NCBI GenBank assembly: GCA_023101885.1
Contig: JALPQD010000390.1
Location: 1,971,257-2,035,256 of the forward strand
Source: Typhlomys cinereus
Lineage: Eukaryota > Chordata > Mammalia > Rodentia > Platacanthomyidae
Direction: 5' to 3'
Length of the DNA stretch: 64,000 nucleotides
Shown: piece by piece, positions 23,069 through 34,616 of the stretch
Numbering within the stretch: position 1 is the first letter of the stretch
Layout of the letters: every line of letters begins with the position of its first letter
Made by a program: the position numbers and the translations under genes
Notes under the pieces: model-generated
The model's input: the letters and a program-made list of their open reading frames with translations, nothing else
The model's database searches: none
Told to the model about the DNA's origin: nothing

Positions 23069-23974
23069 ATGGAATTTGTTCTCCTTGGGTTTTCTGATGT
23101 TCCCCATCTCCAGTGGATTCTTTTTGGGATATTTTTACTCATGTACTTGACTATTCTGTTATGCAACAGCATCATAATGCTGATAACAAACACTGATCCC
23201 ACACTTCAGACACCTATGTATTTTTTCCTGAGCAACTTTTCCTTGTTAGAAATCTTTTATGTGACAGCCACTATCCCAAGAATGCTTATGGACCTTTACA
23301 CTCTGAAAGGACATATCTCTGTTCTTGCCTGTGCAACACAAATGTGCTTTGTTCTTACGTTGGGAGGTACAGAGTGCCTGCTGCTGGCAGCTATGGCCTA
23401 TGACCGCTACGTGGCCATTTGTAAACCCTTACAATATTCTCTCATCATGGACCAAAAAGTCTGTGTGCAACTGGTGGCTGCTTCCTGGGTCACTGGGATT
23501 CCAGTTGAAATTGGACAAACCTACCAGATATTCTCTTTGCATTTTTGTGGGTCTAACAGAATCAATCACTTCTTCTGTGACATCCCCCCACTGCTCCAGC
23601 TAGCTTGTGGTGACACTTTGGTGAATAAAATAGCAGTGTATGTCGTTGCAGTTGTGTTTGTCATGACTCCGTTTCTGTTGATCATTTTTTCCTATGGAAA
23701 AATTATCCACAACATCCTGAGACTGTCCTCAGCCAAAGGCAGGGCCAAAGCCTTCTCCACCTGTTCCTCTCACCTGATAGTCGTCATCTTATTTTATGGT
23801 ACAGCCAGTATCACTTATCTACAGCCCAAGTCAAATCAATCAGAAGGAATGGGGAAACTACTCTCTCTTTTCTATACCATTTTGATTCCAGCTCTGAATC
23901 CCATTATCTACACTCTAAGAAACAAGGACATCACAATGGCATTGAGAAAATTGCTGTCTAAACTATTTATATAA
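23069..23974 (+). CDS. Odorant receptor, family 10 (10AG-like), OR gene 1
   Basis: Intact 301-codon receptor, a G-protein-coupled odorant receptor expected in olfactory cilia and coupling to Golf. Hallmarks in order: MEFVLLGFSD at 1-10, TM1 ~17-40, PMYFFLSNFS at 49-58 (TM2), CATQMCF at 88-94, MAYDRYVAIC at 109-118 (end of TM3), loop-2 cysteines at 160, 170 and 180, KAFSTCSSHL at 227-236 (TM6) and NPIIYTLRNKD at 277-287 (TM7). From recall of human OR10AG1 the match is strong throughout, including the length. I chose ATG 23069. The reading frame stays open upstream through an in-frame NVS glycosylation sequon to an acceptor-like 'ctacag' at 23020-23025. A start in an upstream exon is therefore possible. 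No inactivating change is seen. Confidence 0.93.
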   Translation: MEFVLLGFSDVPHLQWILFGIFLLMYLTILLCNSIIMLITNTDPTLQTPMYFFLSNFSLLEIFYVTATIPRMLMDLYTLKGHISVLACATQMCFVLTLGGTECLLLAAMAYDRYVAICKPLQYSLIMDQKVCVQLVAASWVTGIPVEIGQTYQIFSLHFCGSNRINHFFCDIPPLLQLACGDTLVNKIAVYVVAVVFVMTPFLLIIFSYGKIIHNILRLSSAKGRAKAFSTCSSHLIVVILFYGTASITYLQPKSNQSEGMGKLLSLFYTILIPALNPIIYTLRNKDITMALRKLLSKLFI

Positions 23975-24061
23975 GGCGGAAACTTAAGATTACAGAAAAG
24001 TTGCATGCTGAGTTTTGATGTAGTTACAACAGGTAAACTTGAGCATCCTTTTTTTAAAGAA

Positions 24062-24352
24062 AGCTTTTAATTTTTTTTTAGGATTTTTACTAAATTATTG
24101 TGCCTGTGTGTGTATCCCTCACTGTGTGTGACTGTGACTGTGGAGGCCCAATTATGACCTTTAGAAAATCATCCTGGATGGCTTCTTCCTCCTTCTTGCT
24201 TCACTCTGCGATTTGTTAGCCTCTGCCTTCCAGAGTCATAAGTGAAGGCCACCAAAATTTCCATCTGGTATTTTATGTGTGATTTGGGATCTGAATTCGG
24301 TCCTTCTGCTTGGGAGGCAAAGTCTTAACCTCTGAGCCATCTCTCCAGTCCC
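24062..24352 (-). mobile_element. B2-superfamily SINE, older subfamily
   Basis: Antisense copy just 3' of OR gene 1. It has a GT tract, 'aaaatcatcctggatggcttcttcctcc', GGATCTGAATTCGGTCC (B-box complement) and the intact head complement CTGAGCCATCTCTCCAGTCCC. Confidence 0.85.
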
Positions 24353-24896
24353 ATGAGAATTCTTGCATAAATATTGGTTTAGATTAAACTATCTCATTTA
24401 AGTTAAAGGACATTCTTTTCTTATAATTTGATTAAGATCTTCAGTTTAATTCATGAAATAAACTAATTGCAAAGATGCCATTTTTCAAATATATGTATAT
24501 TTCTTTACTTTATTGACTTTTGAACATGAAAGCATTTTTTTTTTACTGTTCACTGAAAGATAACTGAATGTCATCCAATCAAGGTCATATTTTCAAACAA
24601 ACCTTTACATGCTTCATGAATTTTCAGGCCTTCTTCAATTCTATATTTAGGTGGTGTTATTGTATCTTCCAGAAATTATTTGGAATAGGTACGTCCTGTG
24701 TTTTACTATAATTTTGCCCCTCCCCATTTCTCTTTTGTCTCAACCCCTATTATTTCAAATATGCACATGCTATGCATTGGATCATTACAATACACTACAC
24801 TTTTCTCTTAGGACACCAGTCTCTCATTCTTAGGAATGAACTTATCCTCTCTTTGTCTCTCTGTCTCCTAGTTACCATCTTATGTCTACCATTTAT

Positions 24897-25026
24897 TTTC
24901 TTTCTTTCTTTCTATCTATCTATCTATCATCTATCTAACTATCATCTGTCTATCTATCTATCATCTATCTATCTTTCTTTCTTTCAACATCTTTTTATCT
25001 ACAAACTTCTAATGTGATCTCTTTAC

Positions 25027-25074
<48 letters not shown>
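24897..25074. repeat. Microsatellites: (CTTT/CTAT)n and (CA)n
   Basis: CTTT/CTAT/CATCTAT repeats at 24897-24985 are followed by a (CA) run at 25030-25072. The CA run looks uninterrupted, so it is probably length-variable. Confidence 0.95.
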
Positions 25075-25076
<2 letters not shown>

Positions 25077-27085
25077 GCTAGAGGGAGACTGGATGGAAAT
25101 GAGAAACTATGAAGTGAGACAGTTTGGGGATGAGATTGGTTAATAAGAAATGAAAACACATAAGATCCTTTCATTTATGTATGAAAGTGTCAAAGAATAA
25201 AGAAAGCAATTAAAGTCTTTCTACATATATCTAAGAAAAAGAATTTGAAACATGATCCCTTTGTTTGCCATAGGCTTCATATCAAATAAAAAATTTGAGA
25301 AGTTTAGAAAATAGGCACAAAGTCACAAAAAACATTCAATGATGGTAAAGAAAAAGTTAAAGATACTCAGACATAAAAAAAGGTTATAGCTGGAAACATA
25401 TGGAGGTGTACATCTGTTATCTGAAATTCCTTTGCGAACTAAGGAACCATAACAGTGTGATTTTGAAAGCATCCCCAAGAAATGCCTAACTTTGCACACT
25501 TTAAATTCTGAAAATACCTGGTAAGATTTTGTGTAATTTAGCAAAGAAAAATACTACATATATTTTTGGTTTACTTTTTTTGTCTGAAATATCTAGGATT
25601 GATGCAGTGATAATGCAGCTAAAATGCTACGCATTCTTTTGTGCTTCTATTATGGTTGTTACCTTGGGCAATAATTTGGCATTGTTGTTTTTGAAGTCAT
25701 GTGAAAATATTCATCATTAATTTTACAGACTTAAGATAATGCCATCTTGCAGAGATATTATTGATTCCCAAATCATAAATGCATCTGTTTGAACATGTGC
25801 ACAGGAAAGTTCCAGAATGTTTGGGAAAAGTTTTTATTTTTCTCTTTAAACAATGTTAAAAGCAACATAGAATATCAAGCTATTTCCGTGAGAATTGAAA
25901 TACATTAAGAGTGAAAAATGATTAGACAATTCTAGTTTTTTCTTTTTTCTTTCCACATACAAGGCTTAATTCCCTTCTGAAATCAGATGGATTGTACAAG
26001 GAAATATGGACTTCCGGAAGATTCAGGTAGAAAGTAGAGATGATCTGAAAGTGTTGATTCTTATAGCTCTAGCTGTGTTTCCCAATCCATCAGGCCATTG
26101 TTTAGTACCAGATAAAGAGTGACTAGTGCCATTAAAATGCTTTAACCCTTACACAATGTCAGAAAGCTCTTAGGTCTTTTCTTAAAAGTAAAAATCTAGG
26201 TTTTTAGGTCTTCCCCCAAAAATAAACTGTATTTTTCAAGGTCCAGGGCTAATATAGATTTATTCCATGCCTTTTAAGTACATTTTATAACATGTGACAT
26301 AGCAACTTAAAACAACACAAACTTAGGTTTATGATGACTGCATGTCACATAATTGGTGTAGGATGTCTAATGATGGAAGCCAAGTGTCAGCTGGATCAAG
26401 TTCTTTTCTTTAGGCATTGTGAAAAAAATCATTTCTTTCTGTCCTATTAGGACTATTAGAAAATGCAGTTCCTTGGTTTTATAATACTTGGGTCCAATTT
26501 TCTAACTAGACATGACATGAGAAACTTCTTAGTTGGTGAGGCTAACATTCTACTTTTTCTGCCTTCTTTTTCTCTCAACTTTGGTGTTTACTGTTTGGGA
26601 AAATATAAGTAGATTTGAAGCATTCATGTGATTGGCTAGAGTCCACTGTTGTGGACAAGTTAAAAACAGCCATCAACCTGCTAAGATAGACAGGAAAAAT
26701 ATCTGCAAGCTTCATGCAACTACCCCTGCCTTACTACAATTCTGGGGAGAAAAAAAATGGGGTTGGGTCTCCCTGAAACATTCCTATGATCATAGTTTAA
26801 TCAATCGTAGTTTAACCAAACATGCAACATTAAGAAAATCCTGGTTACTCCACTAGCTTCTGTAAAAATTGCTTGCTTGCTTGCTTGGTTCTTGCCCTTG
26901 CTAAAGATGTGGTTTTTTGCCTTTAAATGCCACACACCCACTCCTCTGTACCAAAGGAGGTAACACATTGGAACCAAGTTCTTTGGTGCATGGTCATTTA
27001 TCAGCTTCAATACAGCCTCTCAGTTTGATAAATTTTCTGGTATCAGTGTGGTAAAGTTCTGAGTAACCCCAGATCTATAATACTG
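25075..27085. other. Intergenic DNA, no gene seen
   Basis: AT-rich sequence. No OR motifs, SINE heads or L1 ends were recognised. Short open frames (74 codons or fewer) have no family resemblance. Confidence 0.4.
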
Positions 27086-27343
27086 GCAGAATAATTTCCT
27101 TAATTATTGTATTTTTGTTTATATAATTTTTGTTCATATAATTTGTATAGCATCTTACAATTTTTATTCAGTTATTTACATGAAAGTTCATCATTTCCAA
27201 ATAAATGAAATTGTGCAGAATAATTTCCTTAATTATTGTATTTTTGTTTATATAATTTTTGTTCATATAATTTGTATAGCATCTTACAATTTTTATTCAG
27301 TTATTTACATGAAAGTTCATCATTTCCAAATAAATGAAATTGT
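27086..27343. repeat. 129-bp tandem duplication (2 copies)
   Basis: Copy 1 is 27086-27214 and copy 2 is 27215-27343, with a period of 129 bp. By eye the copies are identical or nearly so across the whole unit ('gcagaataatttcc' to 'aaatgaaattgt'). The near-identity in AT-rich, otherwise diverged DNA implies a recent event, or an assembly artefact. Confidence 0.95.
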
Positions 27344-27527
27344 ATTTAACCTTTGGGATCAAAAGTGACTAATATCAGTTTACTTTTCCATTTTTTTCCA
27401 CAATAAGAAAGGTCCAAATTGAATGACAAAGTTTTCTTGAGAAATTGCTTTATATATTTGTGATTAGTTGAACTAGACTTTGATAGATTTTGTGTTTATG
27501 TAAATGATATACCTGAAAATTAGAGTA
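27301..27527 (+). repeat. Inverted repeat, left arm
   Basis: From 'ttatttacatgaaag' to 'gaaaattagagtac' this arm is the reverse complement of 29434-29664 at roughly 85-90% identity by eye. Its start overlaps the second unit of the 129-bp tandem duplication. The other arm contains this segment only once. Confidence 0.9.
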
Positions 27528-29114
27528 CAGTATAAACTATAAATTATATAAACAAAATTGTAATTTACTGTAAATTAATTATATGCACAGTTTATTTCAC
27601 AAGTGGGTTTCTATTATTGAGTTGAATCACTGGGAGAAGTCTACTCTATCAGAAAAAGAATATGTTTTTAGTCCATATTAGAATTACACACTCAAGAGTT
27701 ATATCAGAAACAAGTGCAAAAATAAGAAGAAATGATGAAAATATTTGTTAGCAATAAAATTTATGGAAAAAGAAATGGATTATTTATAAATAGTTATATC
27801 AAAACACGATAAAGGAAATATATTTCCATTAAAGGTAAAATATGTTCAAAACATAAAAGAATATATGTGTATATACATAATATATAAATATACAAGTAAA
27901 TAATGATGACATTCAAAATACAAAATAATATATAATGCTTAGATAAATTTAATGTATATTATATAAATTTAGCAATTTAAATAAAATTTATTATATAAAT
28001 TTGGCAAGCATATATATTATTTAAAATATTAAATTGTGTAAATGAACACCATGTCATGTAAAACATTCAAATATATGAACGCACAGAGTCAAAGCTGTAA
28101 AATCACTAATATAAAATGTTAGATTCTATGTGTTTATATTTCTGTAAAATATACTCATTGGTCACTGTAACACATGTCTTTTTATAGGAATAAACTTCTT
28201 TACAAAAAGGGAAATTATGAAACTTGATAAATGAAATGACAACTTGAATATTTATCTGGTATTATTTAAACATTTGAAACTGGACCAAATATGAAGCCTG
28301 TTATTATAACCAAGTACCACAAAAGAAAACCAAACATGCAACGTTAATATTTTGCCTTAACTATAGCTTCTACTTGTGAATACTAGAATGTTTGCTATGC
28401 CTAATAAATAATTTTCACAAAAAAGAAAGCATATTGGAAATGACTAGGAATCGTTTCATTTGATTTCTTGCTCTTCTCTTTTATTTCAAAGTTGAACACT
28501 AAAATGGAAGAAAAGTAAACATAACCTTTAACATTGCTTTCGTCTTCTAGTATCTTTTAGGAAAATAATTTCAGTCCAAAATTCATTTTACAAAAGGCAA
28601 AGATGCCCACACACAAGTAACAAGGAATGAGGAAGGGTCCTGCATGCAAATTTTGAGTTTATTCTCCAGATAACTTTAGTGGCCAGACAGAAAATGTGTT
28701 TTATTCAAGTGGGTGACTGCTTTCACAAGACCTTGTAGAAGTAGTGAGTTCAGTGCTCCCAGCAACTGAATCCCATAGATTGAATGTCACAAGGACAGCT
28801 TTTTCCCAGATTGCTTGGATAAGAGCCAAATGTTTTATATATAAATGTACAAGACATGTGACCATAAAACACATGTAATGAGAAAACACAATTTCATTTC
28901 AAAATAATGTGGCATTTTGAATTCATAAATATTAAGCTAAGTTATATGAAACTCTTTGCCTAACTATTTCCATAAAATTAAGTATTTTCCTGTCCCAATA
29001 TGCAAGTATAGTACACAGAAAGCTTAAACATAAAATTTTAGACATTTTCAGATACGCAAAATGTTTAGGAAAGACTGAATATTTCTAGAAGGAAAAGCAG
29101 ACAGCAAATATTTT
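27528..29114. other. AT-rich spacer between inverted arms
   Basis: Very AT-rich, with TA-rich runs around 27860-28020. No gene, SINE or LTR was recognised. Confidence 0.4.
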
Positions 29115-29428
29115 ATGTTCTGATTTTCTTTTTTATTTTAATTTTTCTACTTTTACAAACAAAGTGAGTAGTAGTTATTCCTGCCCATCATTTTCCTCAA
29201 CCTTCTCTTCCCCTTTCTTCTTCCATCCTTCATTCCCTTCATCAATTCATCCCACTTCCTCCCACCCTCTGTCTGCTTCTGTGGTCCCGAGGGTTTCATT
29301 TGAATTACGTGTTCTAGTGGGGGATCAGGCCTCTGTGGCCTACTAAGTGGTCCTTCCTAGGGAAGGACTATTGATAAGATCACTGCCTTTCACTTGTCTA
29401 GTCCTGGTCTCTGAGGTTCCCACCGCAT
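29115..29428 (-). repeat. Older L1 3' end
   Basis: The reverse complement reads 'gcggtgggaacctcagagaccaggactagacaag ... ccacagaggcctgat', a purine tract and an A tail. It matches 61105-61400 and 88-700. It ends within 6 bp of the right arm of the inverted repeat. Confidence 0.6.
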
Positions 29429-29433
29429 GTAAT

Positions 29434-29664
29434 ATACTCTGATTTTCAATTATATCACATATATAAACACAAAATCTATCAAAGCCTAGTTCAACTAACA
29501 TAAATACGTAAAGCAATTTCCCAAGAAAACTTTGTCATTAAATTTAGATCTTTTTTATTTTGGAAGAAATGGAAAAGAAAACTGATATTAGTCACTTTTG
29601 ATCCCAAAGATCAAATACAATTTTATTTTATTTGGTAATGATGAACTTTCATGTAAATAATTGA
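29434..29664 (-). repeat. Inverted repeat, right arm
   Basis: Reverse complement of 27301-27527. Differences are scattered single bases and short indels, for example TTTGATCTTTGGG against TTTAACCTTTGGG. The two arms lie 1.9 kb apart. Confidence 0.9.
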
Positions 29665-30659
29665 AGTATATTTAGAATTCCTTCTAAGAAAAATATGGAT
29701 TCATATTTATATGTTCCTGTGTTGCATTATGAACCTGTTGCTTTCTGGTAAAGGAAACTGAATTACTATCCATTTTATAAATGTACATGGGAATACATAT
29801 GCACACACACAGGAAGGGGGATGAATGGAGAATAAAGGATAAAGATAATAAATTTATTATATTTTTGTATTTAGTGTCAGAGAATAAAAAATAAAAATAG
29901 ATACAAATTTTAAAAATACCTAATGTAATAATTTACACAGCAGTAGTTTACAAAATATAGACCTAAAAGAGTTTATTACTACTGAAGACCATAACAAACC
30001 ACTAAAATAAATTTTACTTAATAATGTTTTGTTGGTGATTTTCTGGTATTTTGAATGTTCATTTTTGTGATAATATATTGCTTGTCCATGGGATGAACTT
30101 GAGATGACTGCACATAACAACTATTTTTAGAGGAAGACTAAGCTTTTGTCTGCAGACTACTGTGTAGGCATTCTGAGTTGGACAGTAAGAACTTTTCCTA
30201 ACTTCGACCTTTCTAAGTCAAATGCATTAGTAATTTCCTTAGTAGAAGTATAAAGTAGCTTGGAAAGAAAAATTAATGGACAAAATTATTAAAATCAAGA
30301 TATAATAAGAAACTACCAACTCCATGATAGAAGAAGCTGGGTCTTTTGAAATATAAGAAGCCTCTTGTTGTTGCATGAACAACTTGTGAAATGATGAAAA
30401 AAGAAAGAGGAATGAAGACAGTGGAAATGAAGTCAGATTTCTTTCTACCCACAGAATTTATATAAGGTATAGGAATAGAACTAGAATGATTTCAAGTACT
30501 GGCAATGTTTACATGTATATATCTAAAGTATCTGTCCCAATGATTAAAATCTTTTCTAACTTTTCCATAAAATTTATGATATATTCACATCTTAATTTCC
30601 AATCCTATTCCCTTCCTTTCCCATTATAATCCTTCTTTCCCAACAATCCCCCTGTTATT
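29665..30659. other. Intergenic DNA, no gene seen
   Basis: AT-rich sequence without a recognisable coding or repeat signature. Confidence 0.4.
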
Positions 30660-30663
30660 TCGA

Positions 30664-31050
30664 TGTTTTTTTTTTTTTTTTTCGTGAGAGGTCTTCTGGA
30701 CTCCAGGGTCTCCTGGCAGGTTTTCTTGTCCTGCCCTACACTATTTGGCCCCAGCTGCTCTTTGAAAACATGGAAGAGGAATCCATGACCTTCAGATTCT
30801 AACATCTTCAACATCTCTATAAAACAGTCTTGCTATGACCTTCATGGGTTACATACAGCTGGTTCATCTTCTTTGTACTGACCTTAGGAAGAATGCCCTT
30901 GGAAAGTTGTTTTAAAGTGAGAACAAAAATTCCCTTGGATCTCTGACCTTTGATTCCTTGTTTCCTCCCAAAAATGCATTCTTTTGAGTGAAAGCCTTCC
31001 CTGAAGATGGTGCACATTCAGGGTGGAACCTTTATATTGCCTGAATGAAG
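30664..31050 (-). pseudogene. Candidate processed retrocopy, parent unknown
   Basis: An 18-base T run at 30666-30683 acts as the A tail of a minus-strand transcript. Upstream of it, ~350 bp of balanced-composition sequence stands out against the AT-rich flanks. Two open pieces of 66 and 69 codons (to TAG at about 30817, and 30605-30814) contain lysine-rich text such as GRKQGIKGQRSKGIFVL. I do not recognise the parent. It could equally be an uncatalogued SINE or part of an LTR transcript. No clean target duplication was found. Confidence 0.35.
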
Positions 31051-31239
31051 AGCCAGCATTGACCCACTGATTGAATTAATATCTTTAATAATAATTGCGA
31101 TTTTGCTATTTCTAGTCTCTTGGTTCAACAGTTTGGATTCACATTTTTCATCCTCAATCTGCACAACTTTTATTTCTCCCTGACTTATTTCTTACTCTTT
31201 TTCTTAACATAAATCTAAATAAGAGTGCTTAAAAGTATC

Positions 31240-32201
31240 CATGCCACAAGTTTCAATTGTACATTGTTTTGAAACTTTCTCTATCAAACACTTTAATTAA
31301 TTTCAGGAGGCTTACAGGACATGTATAAAATTGTATAAAACTGATTAAATTCTGCCAGTGCTTCCCTCCAAATGCCCATAGTCCAATTCCCTTGACAATC
31401 TTTGTCCCATTTAGACTATCATAAACTGGACCTCTACTTTCAGCATCTTTCTCAACATCACTATCTTCAAAGACTTCAAAAAAATGTCCCTTTATTGTTT
31501 GCCTCAAATAACTCAATGAGTTTTCTAGTCCAAAGTTCCAAATTTCTCCTCATCTTTTCCATGAAATACTTCCAAATCACTCCATAACAATGGAAAATAT
31601 TATACAGATTGCCATTGTCTCTCACAGGCTCTTGTGTTTGCATGTTACCTGTGGCAACTGTTTGGGAAGGTCCTGGAAATTTTCGGAGTTGCATAATAAT
31701 GATCAATCATGCTTCTCCATTCCAAATTCTTTTAGGTTCAGAGTGAGATTTCCCATTCTGGTGTCAGATTCTTTTAATCTCTCAGAAACATCCCATTTCT
31801 TGCTATCATTTTCTGTTGTAGTTACTTTAATTTAGGCTGCTATGAGGCAATACTCATAGATACGAACCAAGGGGAGAAAGGAAGACTAGTTGTCTTACAG
31901 TTGTTGAGACAGGTATAATCCATTATGATAGTAATCTCATAGCAGAAGGCATTGTTTGGAAGCAGAACCTGGAAAGTGGGCTCAGGTCAGAGTTGCCATT
32001 ATGAAGGTAGAGAAAGCAAGGACAAACTGCACAAGCAAGACAAAGTCAACAAATCTTAAGGTATGCCCCCCTTGAAAATATGCTTTCCTCCAGCAAGACT
32101 GCAACCCCTAAAATTTCCAAGACCTTCCCAGACGGTTTCCACAGGTAACATGCAAACACGAGAGTTTGTGAGAGACAACTTACATTCAAACCATGACAGC
32201 A
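31240..32201. repeat. LTR-type sequence in inverted arrangement
   Basis: 31835-32201 reads on the minus strand as an LTR beginning CTGTCATGGTTTGAATGTAA, the MaLR-like start pattern. A segment of the same LTR is present on the plus strand at 31613-31695 ('ttgtctctcacaggctcttg ... cggagttgc'), matching the complement of 32099-32182. Sequence at 31240-31600 may be degraded internal or LTR DNA. The family name is not certain. Confidence 0.5.
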
Positions 32202-32339
32202 CCCAAATATAAAGATTCAATGCTGGCATATGCATAAGAGAAGAAACATACTTTAATTATTTTTTTCTGTCTGGATTGTCTCATTCCATGTAATATTTTA
32301 CAATTCTATTCATTTATCAGAAATTATCATGATTTCACT

Positions 32340-32640
32340 TTTATTAACATTTAAATAGTATTCAATTTTGTATATGTATCACATTTCCATTACTCATTTA
32401 TCCATTAATGGACATGTAGGCTGATTTCATTTCACTGCTATTGTGAATAGTGTTTCAATGAACATGAATGTATGTGTCCTCAATAAGATGTAGAGTCCTT
32501 TGGGAATATTCCCATGAGTAGTATAACTGGGTCATATGGTACGTCAACTTCAACTTTTTGATTTCATGAGGAATCTTTGTATCAATTGATAAAATGGTTT
32601 CAGTAGTTTATATTCCTATCATCTATGAATAAGTATTTCA
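32340..32640 (-). repeat. Ancient L1 ORF2 3' fragment
   Basis: 'ttgtgaatagtgtttcaatgaacatg', 'tgggaatattcccatgagtag' and 'actgggtcatatggta' are the antisense form of the conserved L1 ORF2 C-terminal region. It is far more diverged than the copies at 4-5 kb and 34 kb. Confidence 0.75.
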
Positions 32641-32861
32641 TTTTCCTCTTCAGAAATTTCTGTAAACTTCACTGGGATAAAATAAAAATCTGGAAAAAAG
32701 TCTATGTGAAATAGTGGAAAGGTCACCAAGAAAGTAAGATATGTCTTCCACATTTCAAATCTGAAAATAACAATAATTTTAAAAATAAAATGCAGGATAT
32801 TTAGTTGAACAAAAATTTGTAGGTCATTAATGTGAAGTGGGTTCCTTTTATTTGTTTTTTT

Positions 32862-34616
32862 TTTAACATTTTTATTATTGTTTCCGCTCATACAAACTTG
32901 ATAGGTACACCAGGTGCCTCCCTCCCTCCTCCTCCTCCCCGACCCCCCTGCTCCCCCTCCACTCACCCCTTCCTCCCCATCCCCCAGTGCTTCCCCCCGA
33001 ATCCCCGGAGAATCCTTTTATGTGCATGCCAGACTCTCCTTTGGGCCCTCCTCTACGATGACGTACAAGGACCCAGTGACATTTCCCTAAACCCTTTCCT
33101 GTGTTCTCCTTAAGCATAGGGACACTACTGTGGCTGTCAATCCCTTGCCTCCAAGGATCTTGGTGCCTTTAGCAAATGCTAGACTTTGTGGGTCAATAGT
33201 GTGTGGGACATTGCCCAGGGCATGCAAAGTCCAATTATGATTGCTTCAGCCCTAACTTGTGTGGAGTATCTTGCATATCATTGCTCCTCCCATCCTTGTG
33301 CTCTTACACTGTTACTGTCCCCTCTTCCACAAATTTCCCTGAGGTTCAGGATGGGGAGAGATTAGGCTGGCCTAGTTCTAGGTGGTTGATATAGAGTCTC
33401 TGAAGTTCTGGATTATGGTTCGTTGATTTTTCTTTTGCAGTTTTCCTTCTCCTGCAATGCCCTTCACTCCATCCTGATGAGTATTGTATTTCACCCCCTG
33501 GCCAGAGATTAAAAAGCTGTTAAACTAGAGTCTTGTTATAAGAGTATATGTAATAAAAGTAGGAAACCACAGTGAGGGAGGGGTCAATCACTCATTTGCA
33601 AAATGGTTACTTCTTATCTGCCAGACTATATGCTCTCCCCTTCTGGTAAGATCATACCCCTTCAGTTGTAAATGATCAGGAATGAAAGTCTGTGAACTTA
33701 ACCAGATGTCTCATTACTTACTTGCAGTCCTTGATGGAGGCCTATTTTCTATGCTGTAACATGGTCCCCTCTCTCCTTGTTTCTGGTATGGCCCTCCTAC
33801 CCCATCTCTCCTGTTCATAGTCCTAGCAATTATTGTAGGTATTACAGAGATTTATCCTTGAGTGTCTCTAGGTGGGCTGGGTGGGTTTGGTACTAGGAGC
33901 CACCTATTAGGGAGTACATACAGCGCTAAATTTTCTGGGTCTGGGATACTTCACTTAATATAATTGTTTCTAATGACATCCATTTCCCGCCAAATTCCAG
34001 TAATTCATCATTTTCGATGGCTGAGTAGTACTCCATTGTATAGATGTACCACAGTTTCCTTATCCACACTTCAACTGTTGGACATTTGGGTTGATTCCAT
34101 GACTTTGATATTGGAAACAGTGCTGCTATGAACATGGTCATGCTTGTTCCATCGAGGTGAATTTTTGCTATATGTGGGGTTATTCTCAAAAATGGAATAG
34201 CAGGATCAAATGGCATTTCAATCTTTAATTTCTTTAAGAATCTCCAGACGGCTCGCCAGAGTGGCTGTATGAGCCTGCATTCCCACCAGCAATGTAGGAG
34301 AGTTCCCCTCTCTCCACATCCTCTCCAGTATTTGGTGTTGTTTGTATTGTGGGTTTTTGCCATCCTGTCTGGGGTGAGATGATATCTCAGGGAAGTTTTG
34401 ATTTGCATTTCCCTGATGGCTAAGGAAGTGGAACATTTTTTTAAGATATTTGTTAGACATTTTAATTTCATCCCTGGTAAAGTTTCTTTTAAGTTCCAGG
34501 GCCCATTTTTTAATTGGGCCATTGGTTTCCTTGGTGTTTACTTTTCTAAACACCAAGTTTTGTGCACTCTGGATAATAGACCTCTATCAGATATGTGGTT
34601 AGTAAAGATTTTTTAC
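32862..34616 (-). mobile_element. 5'-truncated L1 (ORF2 end + 3' UTR)
   Basis: Minus-strand copy of the younger L1. T-rich end at 32859-32880, polypurine complement at 32910-32990, 3' UTR, then ORF2 C-terminus. One ORF2 piece is open for 198 codons (33926-34522) and includes [14 protein letters not shown]. The 5' break is near 34616. TCCTTTTA occurs on both sides (about 32844 and 34618), a weak duplication. Around 34540-34557 the sequence 'gtgtttacttttctaaacac' is a short local inverted duplication absent from the sister copies. Confidence 0.88.

Noticed and set aside
23325..23603. Second frame inside OR gene 1, and antisense frames in OR genes 2 and 3
   Set aside because: Shadows of the receptor coding sequence; the codon pattern fits only the receptor frame.
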